Shown here: positions 52,920-62,192 of the stretch, one piece after another
Position numbering within the stretch: position 1 is the stretch's first letter
Layout of the letters: each line of letters begins with the position of its first letter
DNA from: DATEPR01 sp036491115
GTDB taxonomy: Bacteria > Actinomycetota > Actinomycetes > Mycobacteriales > Pseudonocardiaceae
Direction of reading: 5' to 3'
Length of the DNA: 64,000 nucleotides
NCBI GenBank assembly: GCA_036491115.1
Contig: DASXCQ010000078.1
Span: forward strand, 186,001 to 250,000
Made by a program: the position numbers and the translations under genes
The notes under the pieces: generated by a model
What the model saw: the letters and a program-made list of their open reading frames with translations, nothing else
Databases searched by the model: none
What the model was told of the DNA's origin: nothing

Positions 52920-53352
52920 GGTCCCCTCCTGATGCCCCAATGGATCGTGCGGCAGACAGTGGTCGGAGGACCAGTGCGGCATTCATCCGTGTGTGTGCCA
53001 CGTTCACCCGGTCGGGTATGACGGGATCACCGGAGTGCTCGTCCTGGCGGAAACGTTCGCGGTGTGCGTACGACAGGTGATTCCGTGACATCGCGCGGGG
53101 CCGCGCGAATCGCCCGATTTGCCTTGCTTGAACGACGAACGTCGAAGCCGAGATCACAGTTCGTGATAGTTTAATCACGGGTCGTGGCAGAACGGCCGCA
53201 ACTATTGTTGAGTCCGGTTGGCGATCCTTGCGGATACCGGCGCGGGGTATGAAAAGAACACGCGGCTGTGGTGACTCGGGCACTGGCAATGGATGTGGTG
53301 GCTGGCGCATCCTTCTTGTCAAGCAGGGAAACAAGTTCACCGGAGGCATCCC
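52920..53352. other. 433-bp divergent intergenic region before the orphan peptide
   Basis: Lower GC than its surroundings at 53100-53250, with repeated ATCAC/GTGAT half-sites. No RNA gene or convincing coding frame was recognised. It must carry promoters for the decarboxylase-like pair and the peptide gene. Confidence 0.6.
53153..53179. promoter_or_regulatory. Overlapping ATCAC/GTGAT inverted repeats
   Basis: ATCAC-N5-GTGAT (53153-53167) shares its right arm with CGTGAT-N6-ATCACG (53162-53179). Three half-sites at regular spacing suggest an operator about 175 bp before the peptide start. Confidence 0.55.
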
Positions 53353-53553
53353 ATGTCCGCTACCGCGACCGCGACCGTCACCTCGCTGTTGACCAGCATC
53401 GGCCTCGACACCGACCGCCTGAACAGGGCTTACGACAGCGTTGAATTAGCCGTCGACGAATTTGACGCCTGGCGCAGCTGGGAAATCGGCAACGCGCCGG
53501 TTATGGGCTCCATCTGTTTTCGTGACCCCGAGTCGGACCTGATCGCCGTCTAG
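53353..53553 (+). CDS. 66-residue orphan peptide, candidate RiPP precursor
   Basis: ATG 53353 with a GGAGG site 8 nt upstream. MSATATATVTSLLTSIGLDT, then DRLNRAYDSVELAVDEFDAW and RSWEIGNAPVMG, ending SICFRDPESDLIAV. The N-terminal 50 residues look like an amphipathic leader; the short end has one Cys and two Ser. A dedicated strong terminator follows 35 nt later, so it is a single-gene transcript, as many RiPP precursors are. I do not recognise the family. It lies between the decarboxylase-like pair and, 4.5 kb on, a SagB/YcaO operon. The precursor role is a hypothesis. Confidence 0.6.
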   Translation: MSATATATVTSLLTSIGLDTDRLNRAYDSVELAVDEFDAWRSWEIGNAPVMGSICFRDPESDLIAV

Positions 53554-53588
53554 TACCGACCTGGTGCCTTCCGCGCCCGAGGAAAATC

Positions 53589-53634
53589 GATCAGCAGGCT
53601 TGCCGGGATCCCGCGTCCGGCGAGCCTGCTGATC
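53589..53634 (+). terminator. Strong terminator after the orphan peptide
   Basis: 18-bp stem (53589-53606 with 53617-53634; one G-U wobble), 10-nt loop, then ACTTTT. The clearest intrinsic terminator in this half of the window. Confidence 0.9.
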
Positions 53635-53797
53635 ACTTTTGTGGCGGGTGGACCGGGCGCTCGGCACGGTCGGAGAAGCGCTGTGGCCGGCGCGCCGGCA
53701 TGCTGGGAGGCGTCCACCGGACAGCGGAGCGTAGTGCTCTCGCCGGTGGTCGTAACACGTTGGAGTGAGGACAAACTCCTGCCGGAAGGACGCCCCC

Positions 53798-54613
53798 GTG
53801 CCTGAACTACCCGATGTGATCGCGCAGCTCGCCGCCGAAGGCGATGCCGTCGACGGCATGGTCGCCGGGCTGGACGACGAGCTGTGGTCGACACCGACCC
53901 CTGCCACCGGCTGGACGGTCGCCCACCAGATCGCGCACCTGACCTTCGTCTACCAGCTGGCCGGCCTGGCGGTGAGCCAGCCCGAGACGTTCCAGGAGCT
54001 GGCCAAGCGCACCCAGGGCGACTTCGACACCGCGATCAACGCCGCGATCGCCGGCACCGAGACCAAGGCTCCCGCCACGCTGCTGGCGACCTGGCGGTCC
54101 ACCCGTGCCGCGACCGAGGGCGCGCTGGCCGGCGTCCCCGTCGACTCGCTGGTCCCGTGGCTGGTCCGGCCGATCCCGGCCGGCGTGCTGGCCGCGGCCG
54201 GCATGATGGAACTGATCGCGCACGGCCAGGACGTGGCCGACGCGCTCGGTCTGCGTCGCCAGTGGTCCGACCGGATCAAGCACGTCGTCGGTTTCGGTGT
54301 GCACGTGTGGGACTTCGCCTACCAGGCCCGTGGCCTGGCCACGCCCGATGTGCGCTTCGGCTTCGAACTGACGGCCCCGTCCGGCGCCGTGTGGCGGTTC
54401 GGCCCGGACGACGCGTTACAGCGCGTCACCGGTTCGGCGGTTGACTTCTGCCTCCTGGTGACCCGCAGGCGGCACCGCGACGATCTCGACCTGGTGGCCG
54501 TCGGACCCGACGCCGACGAGTGGCTGAACATCGCCCAGGCGTACCGGGGCTCGCCGGGCAACGGCCGCACTCCGGGCCAGTTCGGGGTGTCCGGTCAGGA
54601 GCAGGCCGCCTGA
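53798..54613 (+). CDS. TIGR03084-type DinB/mycothiol-transferase-like protein
   Basis: 271 residues from GTG 53798 (GGAAGGA at 53783-53789). DinB four-helix bundle with metal His candidates (GWTVAHQIAHLTFVYQLAGL; MMELIAHGQDVADAL) and a C-terminal domain (VHVWDFAYQARGLATPDVRF) as in the TIGR03084 family, related to mycothiol-dependent enzymes. Its reaction is unknown; it may handle a thiol conjugate or protect the product. It precedes the response regulator gene with 318 bp between. Confidence 0.82.
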   Translation: MPELPDVIAQLAAEGDAVDGMVAGLDDELWSTPTPATGWTVAHQIAHLTFVYQLAGLAVSQPETFQELAKRTQGDFDTAINAAIAGTETKAPATLLATWRSTRAATEGALAGVPVDSLVPWLVRPIPAGVLAAAGMMELIAHGQDVADALGLRRQWSDRIKHVVGFGVHVWDFAYQARGLATPDVRFGFELTAPSGAVWRFGPDDALQRVTGSAVDFCLLVTRRRHRDDLDLVAVGPDADEWLNIAQAYRGSPGNGRTPGQFGVSGQEQAA

Positions 54614-54931
54614 CGCGTGGTAATTGCGGATGGTAACGCACCGATCACTGCTCGGGATTCGGCAGAACGAGGACAAAACGCGCGCGATGCCGTAGGTTGA
54701 CGGGGATCGGCAGTGCGACGGTGGAAGTGGGTAACCGTATATGTCGGGATTCCATGGAGTTTCGGCGTGGTTGTCCCAAACTCGGGTGTTCATTTACGAT
54801 AATCTGGTTCACTCAATTTCGCATTGACGTCCGGTCGCGGACGGAGATGAGCGAGGATCGGTGCAGTCGACGTAATCGGCCCAACCGGAGGCCGGAAACG
54901 GCGGTGGGTCGGCAGTGGGGAGGCGTCCGGA
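54614..54931. other. Intergenic region, promoter of the response regulator
   Basis: 318 bp without a recognisable gene. AT-richer at 54760-54825 (tttacgataatctgg). CGTCCG-GTCG-CGGACG at 54828-54843 is a perfect 6-bp inverted repeat about 90 bp before the start codon and could be a binding site. Confidence 0.5.
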
Positions 54932-55537
54932 GTGATCAAGGTGATGATCGCGGAGGACGTGCACATGGTCCGCGGGGCTCTGGTCGCACTGCTGCGGCTG
55001 GAGTCCGACATCGATGTGGTGGCCGAGGTCGCCGGCGGGGACGAGATCCTGCCCACCGCCAAGGCGGTGCGCCCGGACGTCGCCGTGATCGACATCGACC
55101 TGCCGGGCAAGGACGGGCTCACCGCGGCCACCGAGCTGCGCGAGCAACTGCCCGAGTGCCGCACGCTCATCCTGACCAGCCTCGGCCGGCCGGGCACCCT
55201 GCGCAGGGCGCTGGCCGCCAAGGTGGGCGGATTCCTGCTCAAGGACGCGCCGCCGGACAAGCTGGCCAGTGCGATCCGCGAGGTGTACGTCGGCCGCCGG
55301 GTGGTGGACAGCGACCTCGCGCTGGCCGCCTGGGACTCGGCGGACTGCCCGCTGACCGGCCGCGAGGTCGAGGTGCTGCGGCTGGCCGCGGACGGTGCGA
55401 ACGCGGTGGACATCGCCGCCCGGCTGTACCTGTCCGCCGGAACCGTGCGCAACTACCTCACGACGGCCGTCACCAAGCTCAACGCGCGCAACCGGGTCGA
55501 CGCGATCCGCATCGCCAAGGAGGCGGGCTGGCTCTGA
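54932..55537 (+). CDS. NarL/FixJ-family response regulator
   Basis: 201 residues from GTG 54932. Receiver domain with acidic pocket (MIAEDVHMVRGALVALL), phosphoacceptor near Asp54 (VAVIDIDLPGKDG), Lys in GGFLLKDAPPDK, then a LuxR-type helix-turn-helix (LTGREVEVLRLAADGANAVD, SAGTVRNYLTTAVTKLNARN). Similar to DesR-type regulators. It is convergent with the double histidine kinase gene and presumably is its partner; targets may include the neighbouring RiPP-like operon. Confidence 0.93.
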   Translation: MIKVMIAEDVHMVRGALVALLRLESDIDVVAEVAGGDEILPTAKAVRPDVAVIDIDLPGKDGLTAATELREQLPECRTLILTSLGRPGTLRRALAAKVGGFLLKDAPPDKLASAIREVYVGRRVVDSDLALAAWDSADCPLTGREVEVLRLAADGANAVDIAARLYLSAGTVRNYLTTAVTKLNARNRVDAIRIAKEAGWL

Positions 55538-55636
55538 CCGGCCCGCCCGCTCCGGCGTTCACCCGCTCGGCGTAAGCCTTTCCATACCGGCGTTGACCGG
55601 TGGACGTCATCCTCACCGGCGGAGCGGACGGTGAAC

Positions 55637-58048
55637 TCAGGCGCTGACCTGCTGCGGCGTCCTGGCCAGCGGCAGCCGGACCAGCAACCGGAACTTGCCC
55701 CTGGCGTCCTGGCCGCAGTCCAGTTCCCCGCCCAGCTTGGCCACCCGCTCGGACAGGTTGCGGATGCCGCTGCCGTCGTCCGGCTCGGGGCCGGCCAGTT
55801 CGCCCGCGGTCAGGCCGTCGTTGACGATGCTCAGCGACACCTCGTCGGACTGCTGCCGCAGCACGATGTCGCAGTGTCGCGCCCTGCTGTGCCGGAGCAC
55901 GTTCGTCACGCCCTCGCGCAGCACGACCGCCAGGACGGTACGCACCCGCACCGGCAACTCGTCGTACTTCAGGTCCATCCGTACGCTCACGTCGGCCGCG
56001 GTGAGCACCGACTCCGCGGACTGCGACTCCTTGTCGAAGGAAAGTTCGCGGTACCCACTGGCCACCGAGCGCACATCGGACAGCGCCTGCCTGGCCAGCA
56101 TCAGAATCTCGCCCAGTTCGTCGGCCGCCTGCTCCGGGCACCGGTCCAGCAGTCGGTCGGTCAGCTCGGTCTTCAGGGTGATCGCGGACAGGCTCAGGCC
56201 GAGCAGGTCGTGCAGGTCGCGGGCGAAGCGCAGCCGCTCCCGCGCGACCGCCATGGCCGCGAGTTGCTTGCGGGTCGCGTCCAGCTCGGTGATCAGCTTG
56301 GTCAGCGAGGTCAGTCCGAACGCGATGGCGCCGGTGATCACCGTCGAGCCCGCGTTGAAGATGATGTCCAGCGGCTGCCCGGTGGACACGACGTGGCTCC
56401 AGACCACTGAGCCCACGCTCGCGGCGAACACCGCCGCACCGGCGGCGGGCGGCAGCATCAGCAGCGCGTTGCCGCCCAGCCAGCCGGGCAGGCTCACCCA
56501 GTTGTCGCCCTGTTGCAGGATGGGCAGGAAGATCAGGCCGGCCTGGACGATCAGCAGCGTGTAACCCAGCGGCGACCGCAGCCGGGTGGTGGAGCGACTG
56601 AAGTAGCCCAACTGCAGGCCGAGCAGCACGACCAGATAGCCGATCCCGGTCACGATGGCCCGAGTGTCCGAGGTGAGCATCAGCAAATGGACGATGGCGC
56701 CGACGAACATGATGGTGAAGGCGATGTTCACCGTCGCGAGCATCATCCTGGTGCTCATCGGCAGGGTTGTCCGCTGTTCCCTGGCCGGGCGGCGGACGGT
56801 GGGGACGCGCCTGCTGTTCGTAGGGAACCGTCGCGCCGCCTGCGGCAGCGGAACCTGCGCCCGCAGCCGGAAACGGCTGTTGGGCAGCACGGTCGTGCTG
56901 AGCTGGCCGCGCAGCGCGACCACCCGGTCGGACAGATTGCGGATGCCGTTGCCGGAGTCCGGGTCCCGGTCCGCGGTCGCCGGGCCCACACCGTCGTTGA
57001 CGATCTCCAGCGATGCGGTGCTCCCGGTCTGCCGGATGGTGATCTCACAGTGTTCGGCCTTGCTGTGCCGCAACACGTTCGTCACGCCCTCGCGCAGCAC
57101 CATGCTCAGCAGCGTGCGGATGTGCGGGGGGAGTTCGGTGTGGTCGGCGGTGGCGCGGACTTCCACGTCGGACGCGCGCAACACCGACTCGGCCGACACG
57201 ATCTCCTGGTCCAGGGACAGCACCCGGTAGCCACTGGCCGCCGAGCGCACGTCGGTCAGCGCGCGGCGGGACAGCTCCAGTATCTCGGCGAGTTCCTCTT
57301 TGGCGCGGGCCGGATAGCGCACCAGCAGCCGGTTGGTCAGTTCACTCTTCAGGGTGATTGCGGACAGGCTCAGGCCCAGCAGGTCGTGCAGGTCGCGGGC
57401 GAAGCGCAGCCTCTCCTGGGCGACCGCGAGCTCCGCCATCTCCTCCCGCGCCGCGTGCAACTCGGCGACCAGGCTGGCGAGCCTGGTCAGCAGGTACACC
57501 ACCAGACCGAAGAAGGCGGCGTCCAGCGCGCCGTAGATCAGTGTGACCGGATCCTCGTGCTGGCCGATCCGGATGGCCAGCACGCTGGCCGTGACGGCGG
57601 TGAAGCTGGTCCACGCCAGGGCAGGCGGCAGCACCAGCAGCAGGCAGCCGGCGAGGAACGGCGGCAGGATGATCCAGGCGAATCCGTAGGCCAGCAGGGG
57701 AACGTAGGCCAGCGCGGCGAGCAGTGCCAGCAGGACGTAGGCGCGCGGCGAGTGGAGGTCCGCGCCGGGCCGGCTGAACTGGGACAGCTGGATCCCCAGC
57801 AGTGTGGCCATGAGCAGTGCCGCCACGGCTGTGCCGGTCACGCTGTGCTCGCCTTCCCACACCTCGAGCAGTGCGATGAGGCCGCTGGCGAAGAAAACCA
57901 CCGAGAGCGTCAGGCGGGACAGGCTCCACGCGGTGAGAGGGGTACTGCTCGCGGTCGGATCGGTGAACGTGTGGACGTCCTCGGGCGGCACCACGCCCAT
58001 GGTGCGCTGCCGCACCGGCGTGCGGTCGGGGTCAGCGGATGGATTCAT
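55637..58048 (-). CDS. Double NarX/DesK-type histidine kinase (tandem fusion)
   Basis: 803 residues from ATG 58048. Two complete kinases follow each other: helices at about 40-200, HisKA_3 with FARDLHDLLGLSLSAITLK (His near 221) and HATPase (VLREGVTNVLRHS, GNGIRNLSDRVVALRG); then helices at about 440-580, a second HisKA_3 (His near 613) and a second HATPase (GSGIRNLSERVAKLGG). The halves are clearly homologous also at DNA level. Single kinases of this family are about 380-420 residues. It may be an internal dimer with diverged sensor parts. Probable partner: the response regulator at 54932. Confidence 0.93.
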   Translation of the reverse strand: MNPSADPDRTPVRQRTMGVVPPEDVHTFTDPTASSTPLTAWSLSRLTLSVVFFASGLIALLEVWEGEHSVTGTAVAALLMATLLGIQLSQFSRPGADLHSPRAYVLLALLAALAYVPLLAYGFAWIILPPFLAGCLLLVLPPALAWTSFTAVTASVLAIRIGQHEDPVTLIYGALDAAFFGLVVYLLTRLASLVAELHAAREEMAELAVAQERLRFARDLHDLLGLSLSAITLKSELTNRLLVRYPARAKEELAEILELSRRALTDVRSAASGYRVLSLDQEIVSAESVLRASDVEVRATADHTELPPHIRTLLSMVLREGVTNVLRHSKAEHCEITIRQTGSTASLEIVNDGVGPATADRDPDSGNGIRNLSDRVVALRGQLSTTVLPNSRFRLRAQVPLPQAARRFPTNSRRVPTVRRPAREQRTTLPMSTRMMLATVNIAFTIMFVGAIVHLLMLTSDTRAIVTGIGYLVVLLGLQLGYFSRSTTRLRSPLGYTLLIVQAGLIFLPILQQGDNWVSLPGWLGGNALLMLPPAAGAAVFAASVGSVVWSHVVSTGQPLDIIFNAGSTVITGAIAFGLTSLTKLITELDATRKQLAAMAVARERLRFARDLHDLLGLSLSAITLKTELTDRLLDRCPEQAADELGEILMLARQALSDVRSVASGYRELSFDKESQSAESVLTAADVSVRMDLKYDELPVRVRTVLAVVLREGVTNVLRHSRARHCDIVLRQQSDEVSLSIVNDGLTAGELAGPEPDDGSGIRNLSERVAKLGGELDCGQDARGKFRLLVRLPLARTPQQVSA

Positions 58049-58125
58049 GTGGCCTGTTCCCCCTGCCACCAGGCGATCGGCCCAGGTGCTTACACCGAGG
58101 TGTCACGCTACCAGGGAAATGTTGG

Positions 58126-59598
58126 TCAACCGACAAGAAACTCACCAACGCCTACCTCTGCCGGCCAGTCCAGCCGCAGTGCGTTGTTGGTGATGTCACC
58201 GGGATCCACCGCGGGTGCGCACGCCGCGAGTCCCATCGCGTTGGCCACCAGGCACAACGTCTGTTGTAGTGCGCCGACGTGCGCCAGTGCCAAGGCATAG
58301 CCGATTCCGCCGTACATCCACGAAGTACGGGCGACACGAGCTGTTAATGTGAGCAGAACCGGGGGCTGGGACGAGGTTCGGGCCGCGATCCGGGCTCCGT
58401 CGAGAAGTTCGTCCAACTCCGGCCCGGAGTCGTTGACCAGCGTGAGTTCGTGCAGCCGAGGATCATAGTGGTAGGTACCTCGAGGTACGCCGGCACACTT
58501 GTGGGCGCTGACGTACACCTCCAGTTCGTACAGCCCGTAGATGCTCAGGTAGGGCCGGTCGGAGATGTCGTACTGCACGTCGGTTCCGGTCGAACCGGAT
58601 GCCACGGACCGGATTCTGGCCGCCCGGAACAACAGTTCGCCCAGCTGCGCCGCGGTGACCAGGCGGTCGGACAGGTCGTCACACAGTTTCGCGTTCTCCA
58701 GCACCTCGGTCAGCGGCGGATCGTTCGCCGCGAGATCGTCGATGTTGGGGCGGTACAGGGGGAATCGCGTGCCGGCCCGGATGGTCTTCACCAGTTCGGG
58801 GCTGGGTAGGCGGTCCGCGAGCGGGAATACCGCACCACTCTGTCCGCCGTGCCGGCCCATCCGGCTGCGGCTGTGGAACAACAGGTCGTGATGCGACCAG
58901 CGCAGCAGCACCGGATCGTTGTCCTCGGCGAAAATGTTCCCCCCGTCGGTTTTCGCCGGTTCGGCGAGCAGCGCGATGCCGGTCGCCGCCAGGTAGGCCA
59001 CGATCCCGGCGACCACGGCGGCCGGCGCGCCCAGCTGGGCGGCGATCTGCCGCACCGACGTCGGTGCGGACAGCGCGGTCGCGACGTGCACGGCGAGCTG
59101 GCGGTGCAACACGACGTGATACTGGGCCAGCGGCGACTCGACCAGCAGTGCGCCTTCGTGTGGCCGGATCGCGGCGAACCGGGACATTCGCACCGGGTGG
59201 TCCAGCTCGATCTCGGGCAGCACCAGGCTGGCACCCCTGGCCACCGGGGTCGCGGACAGCAGCGGGCGTTCGCCGTCGCCGATGCCCAGCGAGCGGACGA
59301 CCGAACCGCTGAGCAGGTCCAGCACCCGCCACAGTTCGGCCCACTCCCGCCAGTTGCCGGTCGGCTGGTCGCCCGGTGTCGGCCGCCTGCCCACGACGTT
59401 CTCCAGCGAGATCGGCCCCAGGCACATCCGGCGCAGCGACGCCCGGACCACGTCCCCGGCGCCGTCGATGCCGAACTCGCCCCACTTGGTGAGCAGCACG
59501 AGCCTGCCCAGCTCCGGTCCGTCCTCGACGAGGACGTCCTCCCGGAGTGACCAGAGCTGGGTCGGTACAGGTGCCGTGCCGCCCATGTCGATGGGCAC
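58126..59598 (-). CDS. SagB-type FMN-dependent azoline dehydrogenase
   Basis: 490 residues from GTG 59598 (AGGAG 7 nt upstream); a GTG at 59634 overlapping the YcaO stop is an alternative. The C-terminal 230 residues are nitroreductase/SagB-like (AQLGELLFRAARIRS, YLSIYGLYELEVYVSAHKCA, RTSWMYGGIGYALALAHVGA, NAMGLAACAPAV), binding FMN to oxidise thiazolines/oxazolines to azoles. The N-terminal half is a winged-helix-containing region as in actinobacterial SagB proteins. It follows the YcaO gene, as B follows C/D in TOMM operons. Confidence 0.88.
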   Translation of the reverse strand: MPIDMGGTAPVPTQLWSLREDVLVEDGPELGRLVLLTKWGEFGIDGAGDVVRASLRRMCLGPISLENVVGRRPTPGDQPTGNWREWAELWRVLDLLSGSVVRSLGIGDGERPLLSATPVARGASLVLPEIELDHPVRMSRFAAIRPHEGALLVESPLAQYHVVLHRQLAVHVATALSAPTSVRQIAAQLGAPAAVVAGIVAYLAATGIALLAEPAKTDGGNIFAEDNDPVLLRWSHHDLLFHSRSRMGRHGGQSGAVFPLADRLPSPELVKTIRAGTRFPLYRPNIDDLAANDPPLTEVLENAKLCDDLSDRLVTAAQLGELLFRAARIRSVASGSTGTDVQYDISDRPYLSIYGLYELEVYVSAHKCAGVPRGTYHYDPRLHELTLVNDSGPELDELLDGARIAARTSSQPPVLLTLTARVARTSWMYGGIGYALALAHVGALQQTLCLVANAMGLAACAPAVDPGDITNNALRLDWPAEVGVGEFLVG

Positions 59599-59630
59599 GT
59601 TGGGGCTCCTCGCGAGGTCGCGTTGCCTGT

Positions 59631-61946
59631 TCACAGGAACAGGGGGAACGGGTTGAGGTCGGCGTACCCGGTCGGCGTCGCCTGCCGGCCGAGCGCGACC
59701 GGGACGTCGAAGAGCCTGCCGGGCGCGAACCGGGTCCAGAACGGCCGCATGCCGGGCACGATCACCTTCACCACGGGCAGCCCGATGTCCGGCCGGGTCT
59801 GGTCCAGCACCAACAGGTCCATGTCCCGCTCGGCAAGGCGTCGCCGGAGCAGGTCGACCTCCGCGCCGATGTCGTCGCACGGCGCCGGCCGGTAGGCCGA
59901 TGGGCCGAGCAGCGGACCCGCCGGATCGGGTAACAGGTACGGCTGGTTCGCCGTTGTCGCGTGCCGCCACCAGCGCAGCGCGTCCGGGTCGGTGCACCGG
60001 TACTCACCGCCGCTGCCGACCGCCGGCAGCAGTTGGTTGAGCTCGCTCAGCGCGCGGCGCAGCGCGATGGCGGGGTCGAGGTGGGCACCGAAGCCGAACA
60101 TGATGTCCTCGGCCGGCGCACCGACCCGCCGGGACAGTGCCGCCATCGTGGGTACGCCGAGATCGGCGGTGACGTCGAGCACCCACACGTCCCTGCCCAG
60201 TCCGGTGTAGACGGTGCGCAGCTCGTCCACCCACGGGTCGGCGAACGCGGCCAGGTCGACGCCGGGCACGCGGCCGCGGTTGTACCACCACAACGCGACC
60301 GCGTCCCGTTCCACAACCTCGAAAATTCCTTGCAGCACGGCGTCGGCGAGACCGGCGCCCGCCGCGTTGCCGTTGGAGTCGGCCAGCAGCGCGGGCGTAC
60401 CGGCGGGCACCGGGGCGCCGAAGTACAGCAGTCCGGTGGGCAGCAGCCGGTGCCGGCCGTGGGTCAACGACCACACCGGCGTCCAGTCGGTCTCCGCGTC
60501 CTCGTCGAACGGCGCGCCGACCGCCTGGAACGGGCCGTGTGCCGCGTTCCACTCCGCCCGGTGGGCGTACTGCCTCGGGTCCACCAACTGGCAGGCGTTG
60601 GGGTGGACGGCATCCTCGCCCAGCGAGCGCAGGCTGCCCCGGACCCGCTCCTCGTCGCCGTGCCAGGAGCCGGAATACCGTTCCACCGCCTCGCAGAGCG
60701 CGCCGACCTCGGCCTGGATGGCCGTGGTTCCCTTGCCGCCGTTGGAGTTGCGCAGCGAGGCACGCAGCGCGCCCAGGTCGCGGGCGCGGGTGGCCATGTT
60801 GGCGCCGGACAGGTAGGAGTGGAAGAACGCCGGGCCGTGCTCGTCGCGCCGGATCTCCTTGACCACGCCGGTGACCGGGCTGACCAGATGCTGGTAGCGG
60901 TCCCGGACCTGCTCGCAGGTCAACGCGCGGTGCCCGCCCGCGGTGTCGGCGATCGGCGTGCGGCCGGCCAGCGTCACCGGCTGCCAGGCCCGCCTGCGGG
61001 TCAGTTCGGGATCGCCGCACGCCGGGCACTGCGGCCTCGGCCGCACCACGTGGTGGCGGCCGGTCAGATCGGTGCTGTCGAACGTCCAGACGCTGCCCTG
61101 GTTCGGGTCCCGGTGACCGGCCAGCCACTGGGTGGCGGCCAGGGCGACCATGTGCAGCGCGGTGCCGGCCAGCGCGGGCAGCGTGCAGGCCGGGCAGCGC
61201 ACCGGCTCGGCGTGGCCCAGGGCCTGCTGGGCGCACGTCTCGGCGTCCCGGTGGCCGGCCAGCGGATGGGCCAGGCAGTGCCAGCAGCCGGGCCGGTCGG
61301 ACGTGAACACCGGACCGAGCCACACGATCGCGCCGGCCGGCTTGGCCAGCAGCCACGGCCGCCCGGCCGCCCGGTGGGCCGCGTCGACGTCGGCCAGCGC
61401 CGGGTTGAGGTAGTCGTCGCACAGCACGACGGTCAGGTCGGCCGAGCCGATGCCGTCCAGCACGGTGAGTCCGGCCGCCCGCAGCGTGTCCACGGCGCGG
61501 GTGCGGCCCACGGTCGGCGCCGGATCGCCGACCGTGGTCACCGCGACCGTACTGGTGGCGGTCGCCGTCGCGGCTGCCGCGGCGTCCAGCCCCACGCCGT
61601 CCCAGTACGCGAGTGCCGCGTCGTCCGCGGTGTCCGTGCCGTCGTCGGCACCGGCGGGCGCCGGGCGCAGCGCCAGCACGTTCAACTCGGCCAGCCGGGC
61701 CAGCACGCCGGCCACCTGGTCCTCGCCGACGTGGTCGGCGGCGGCCGCGAGCAGCGCGGCCAGGTCCCGTGACCCGTCCAGCAGCGACGCCACGGCGGAC
61801 ACCGTCGAGCCGGCGAGCACGGTCAGGCCGCGCTCGCCGAACAGGTAGACCTTCTCGTCTCCGGCGACCTCGACCCGCAGGTGCCGCCGGAAGCCGACGC
61901 CCGGCGCCGCGGCGGAGTACTGTCCGGAACGGGCGGTAGATCCCAT
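59631..61946 (-). CDS. Fused leader-binding (E1-like)/YcaO cyclodehydratase
   Basis: 771 residues from ATG 61946 (AAGGGGA upstream). The N-terminal part is a TOMM leader-binding/ThiF-like domain with zinc-type cysteines (CWHCLAHPLAGHRDAETCAQ, RCPACTLPA, PQCPACGDPE). The C-terminal YcaO domain starts near 360 (SPVTGVVKEIRRDEHGPAFF) with ATP-binding elements NGGKGTTAIQAEVGALCEAV and ERYSG, and ends NPFPLFL, like the Pro-rich YcaO tail. Such fusions convert Cys/Ser/Thr of a precursor to azolines. No precursor gene is seen beside it. Confidence 0.92.
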   Translation of the reverse strand: MGSTARSGQYSAAAPGVGFRRHLRVEVAGDEKVYLFGERGLTVLAGSTVSAVASLLDGSRDLAALLAAAADHVGEDQVAGVLARLAELNVLALRPAPAGADDGTDTADDAALAYWDGVGLDAAAAATATATSTVAVTTVGDPAPTVGRTRAVDTLRAAGLTVLDGIGSADLTVVLCDDYLNPALADVDAAHRAAGRPWLLAKPAGAIVWLGPVFTSDRPGCWHCLAHPLAGHRDAETCAQQALGHAEPVRCPACTLPALAGTALHMVALAATQWLAGHRDPNQGSVWTFDSTDLTGRHHVVRPRPQCPACGDPELTRRRAWQPVTLAGRTPIADTAGGHRALTCEQVRDRYQHLVSPVTGVVKEIRRDEHGPAFFHSYLSGANMATRARDLGALRASLRNSNGGKGTTAIQAEVGALCEAVERYSGSWHGDEERVRGSLRSLGEDAVHPNACQLVDPRQYAHRAEWNAAHGPFQAVGAPFDEDAETDWTPVWSLTHGRHRLLPTGLLYFGAPVPAGTPALLADSNGNAAGAGLADAVLQGIFEVVERDAVALWWYNRGRVPGVDLAAFADPWVDELRTVYTGLGRDVWVLDVTADLGVPTMAALSRRVGAPAEDIMFGFGAHLDPAIALRRALSELNQLLPAVGSGGEYRCTDPDALRWWRHATTANQPYLLPDPAGPLLGPSAYRPAPCDDIGAEVDLLRRRLAERDMDLLVLDQTRPDIGLPVVKVIVPGMRPFWTRFAPGRLFDVPVALGRQATPTGYADLNPFPLFL

Positions 61947-62192
61947 GACAGTCCCCTTGTCCGCCAAAATTTCTGCCCTGACAGGTTTGAAGCGCCGTCG
62001 ACAGGGAAATGGTCGGCTGGAACCACAGCGGTCGCCAGTGCCGGTGTCACCGCGGACCTATGGGAAATTCACGGTTGCGGACGACGGTTTCACCCCCTAT
62101 GTGGTGGCGGGGGCACTAACGTCACGACGGCCGCGGCGGGATCCTGGAGGTCCGGCTGCCGGTCGTGTGGTGCCCGGCCGGCAGCCTGACGT

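Noticed and set aside
55545..55636. GTTCACC/GGTGAAC and CCGCTCC/GGAGCGG repeats between the response regulator and kinase genes as a terminator
   Set aside because: The two pairs are not nested in hairpin order and are separated by about 60 bp, so no good stem forms.
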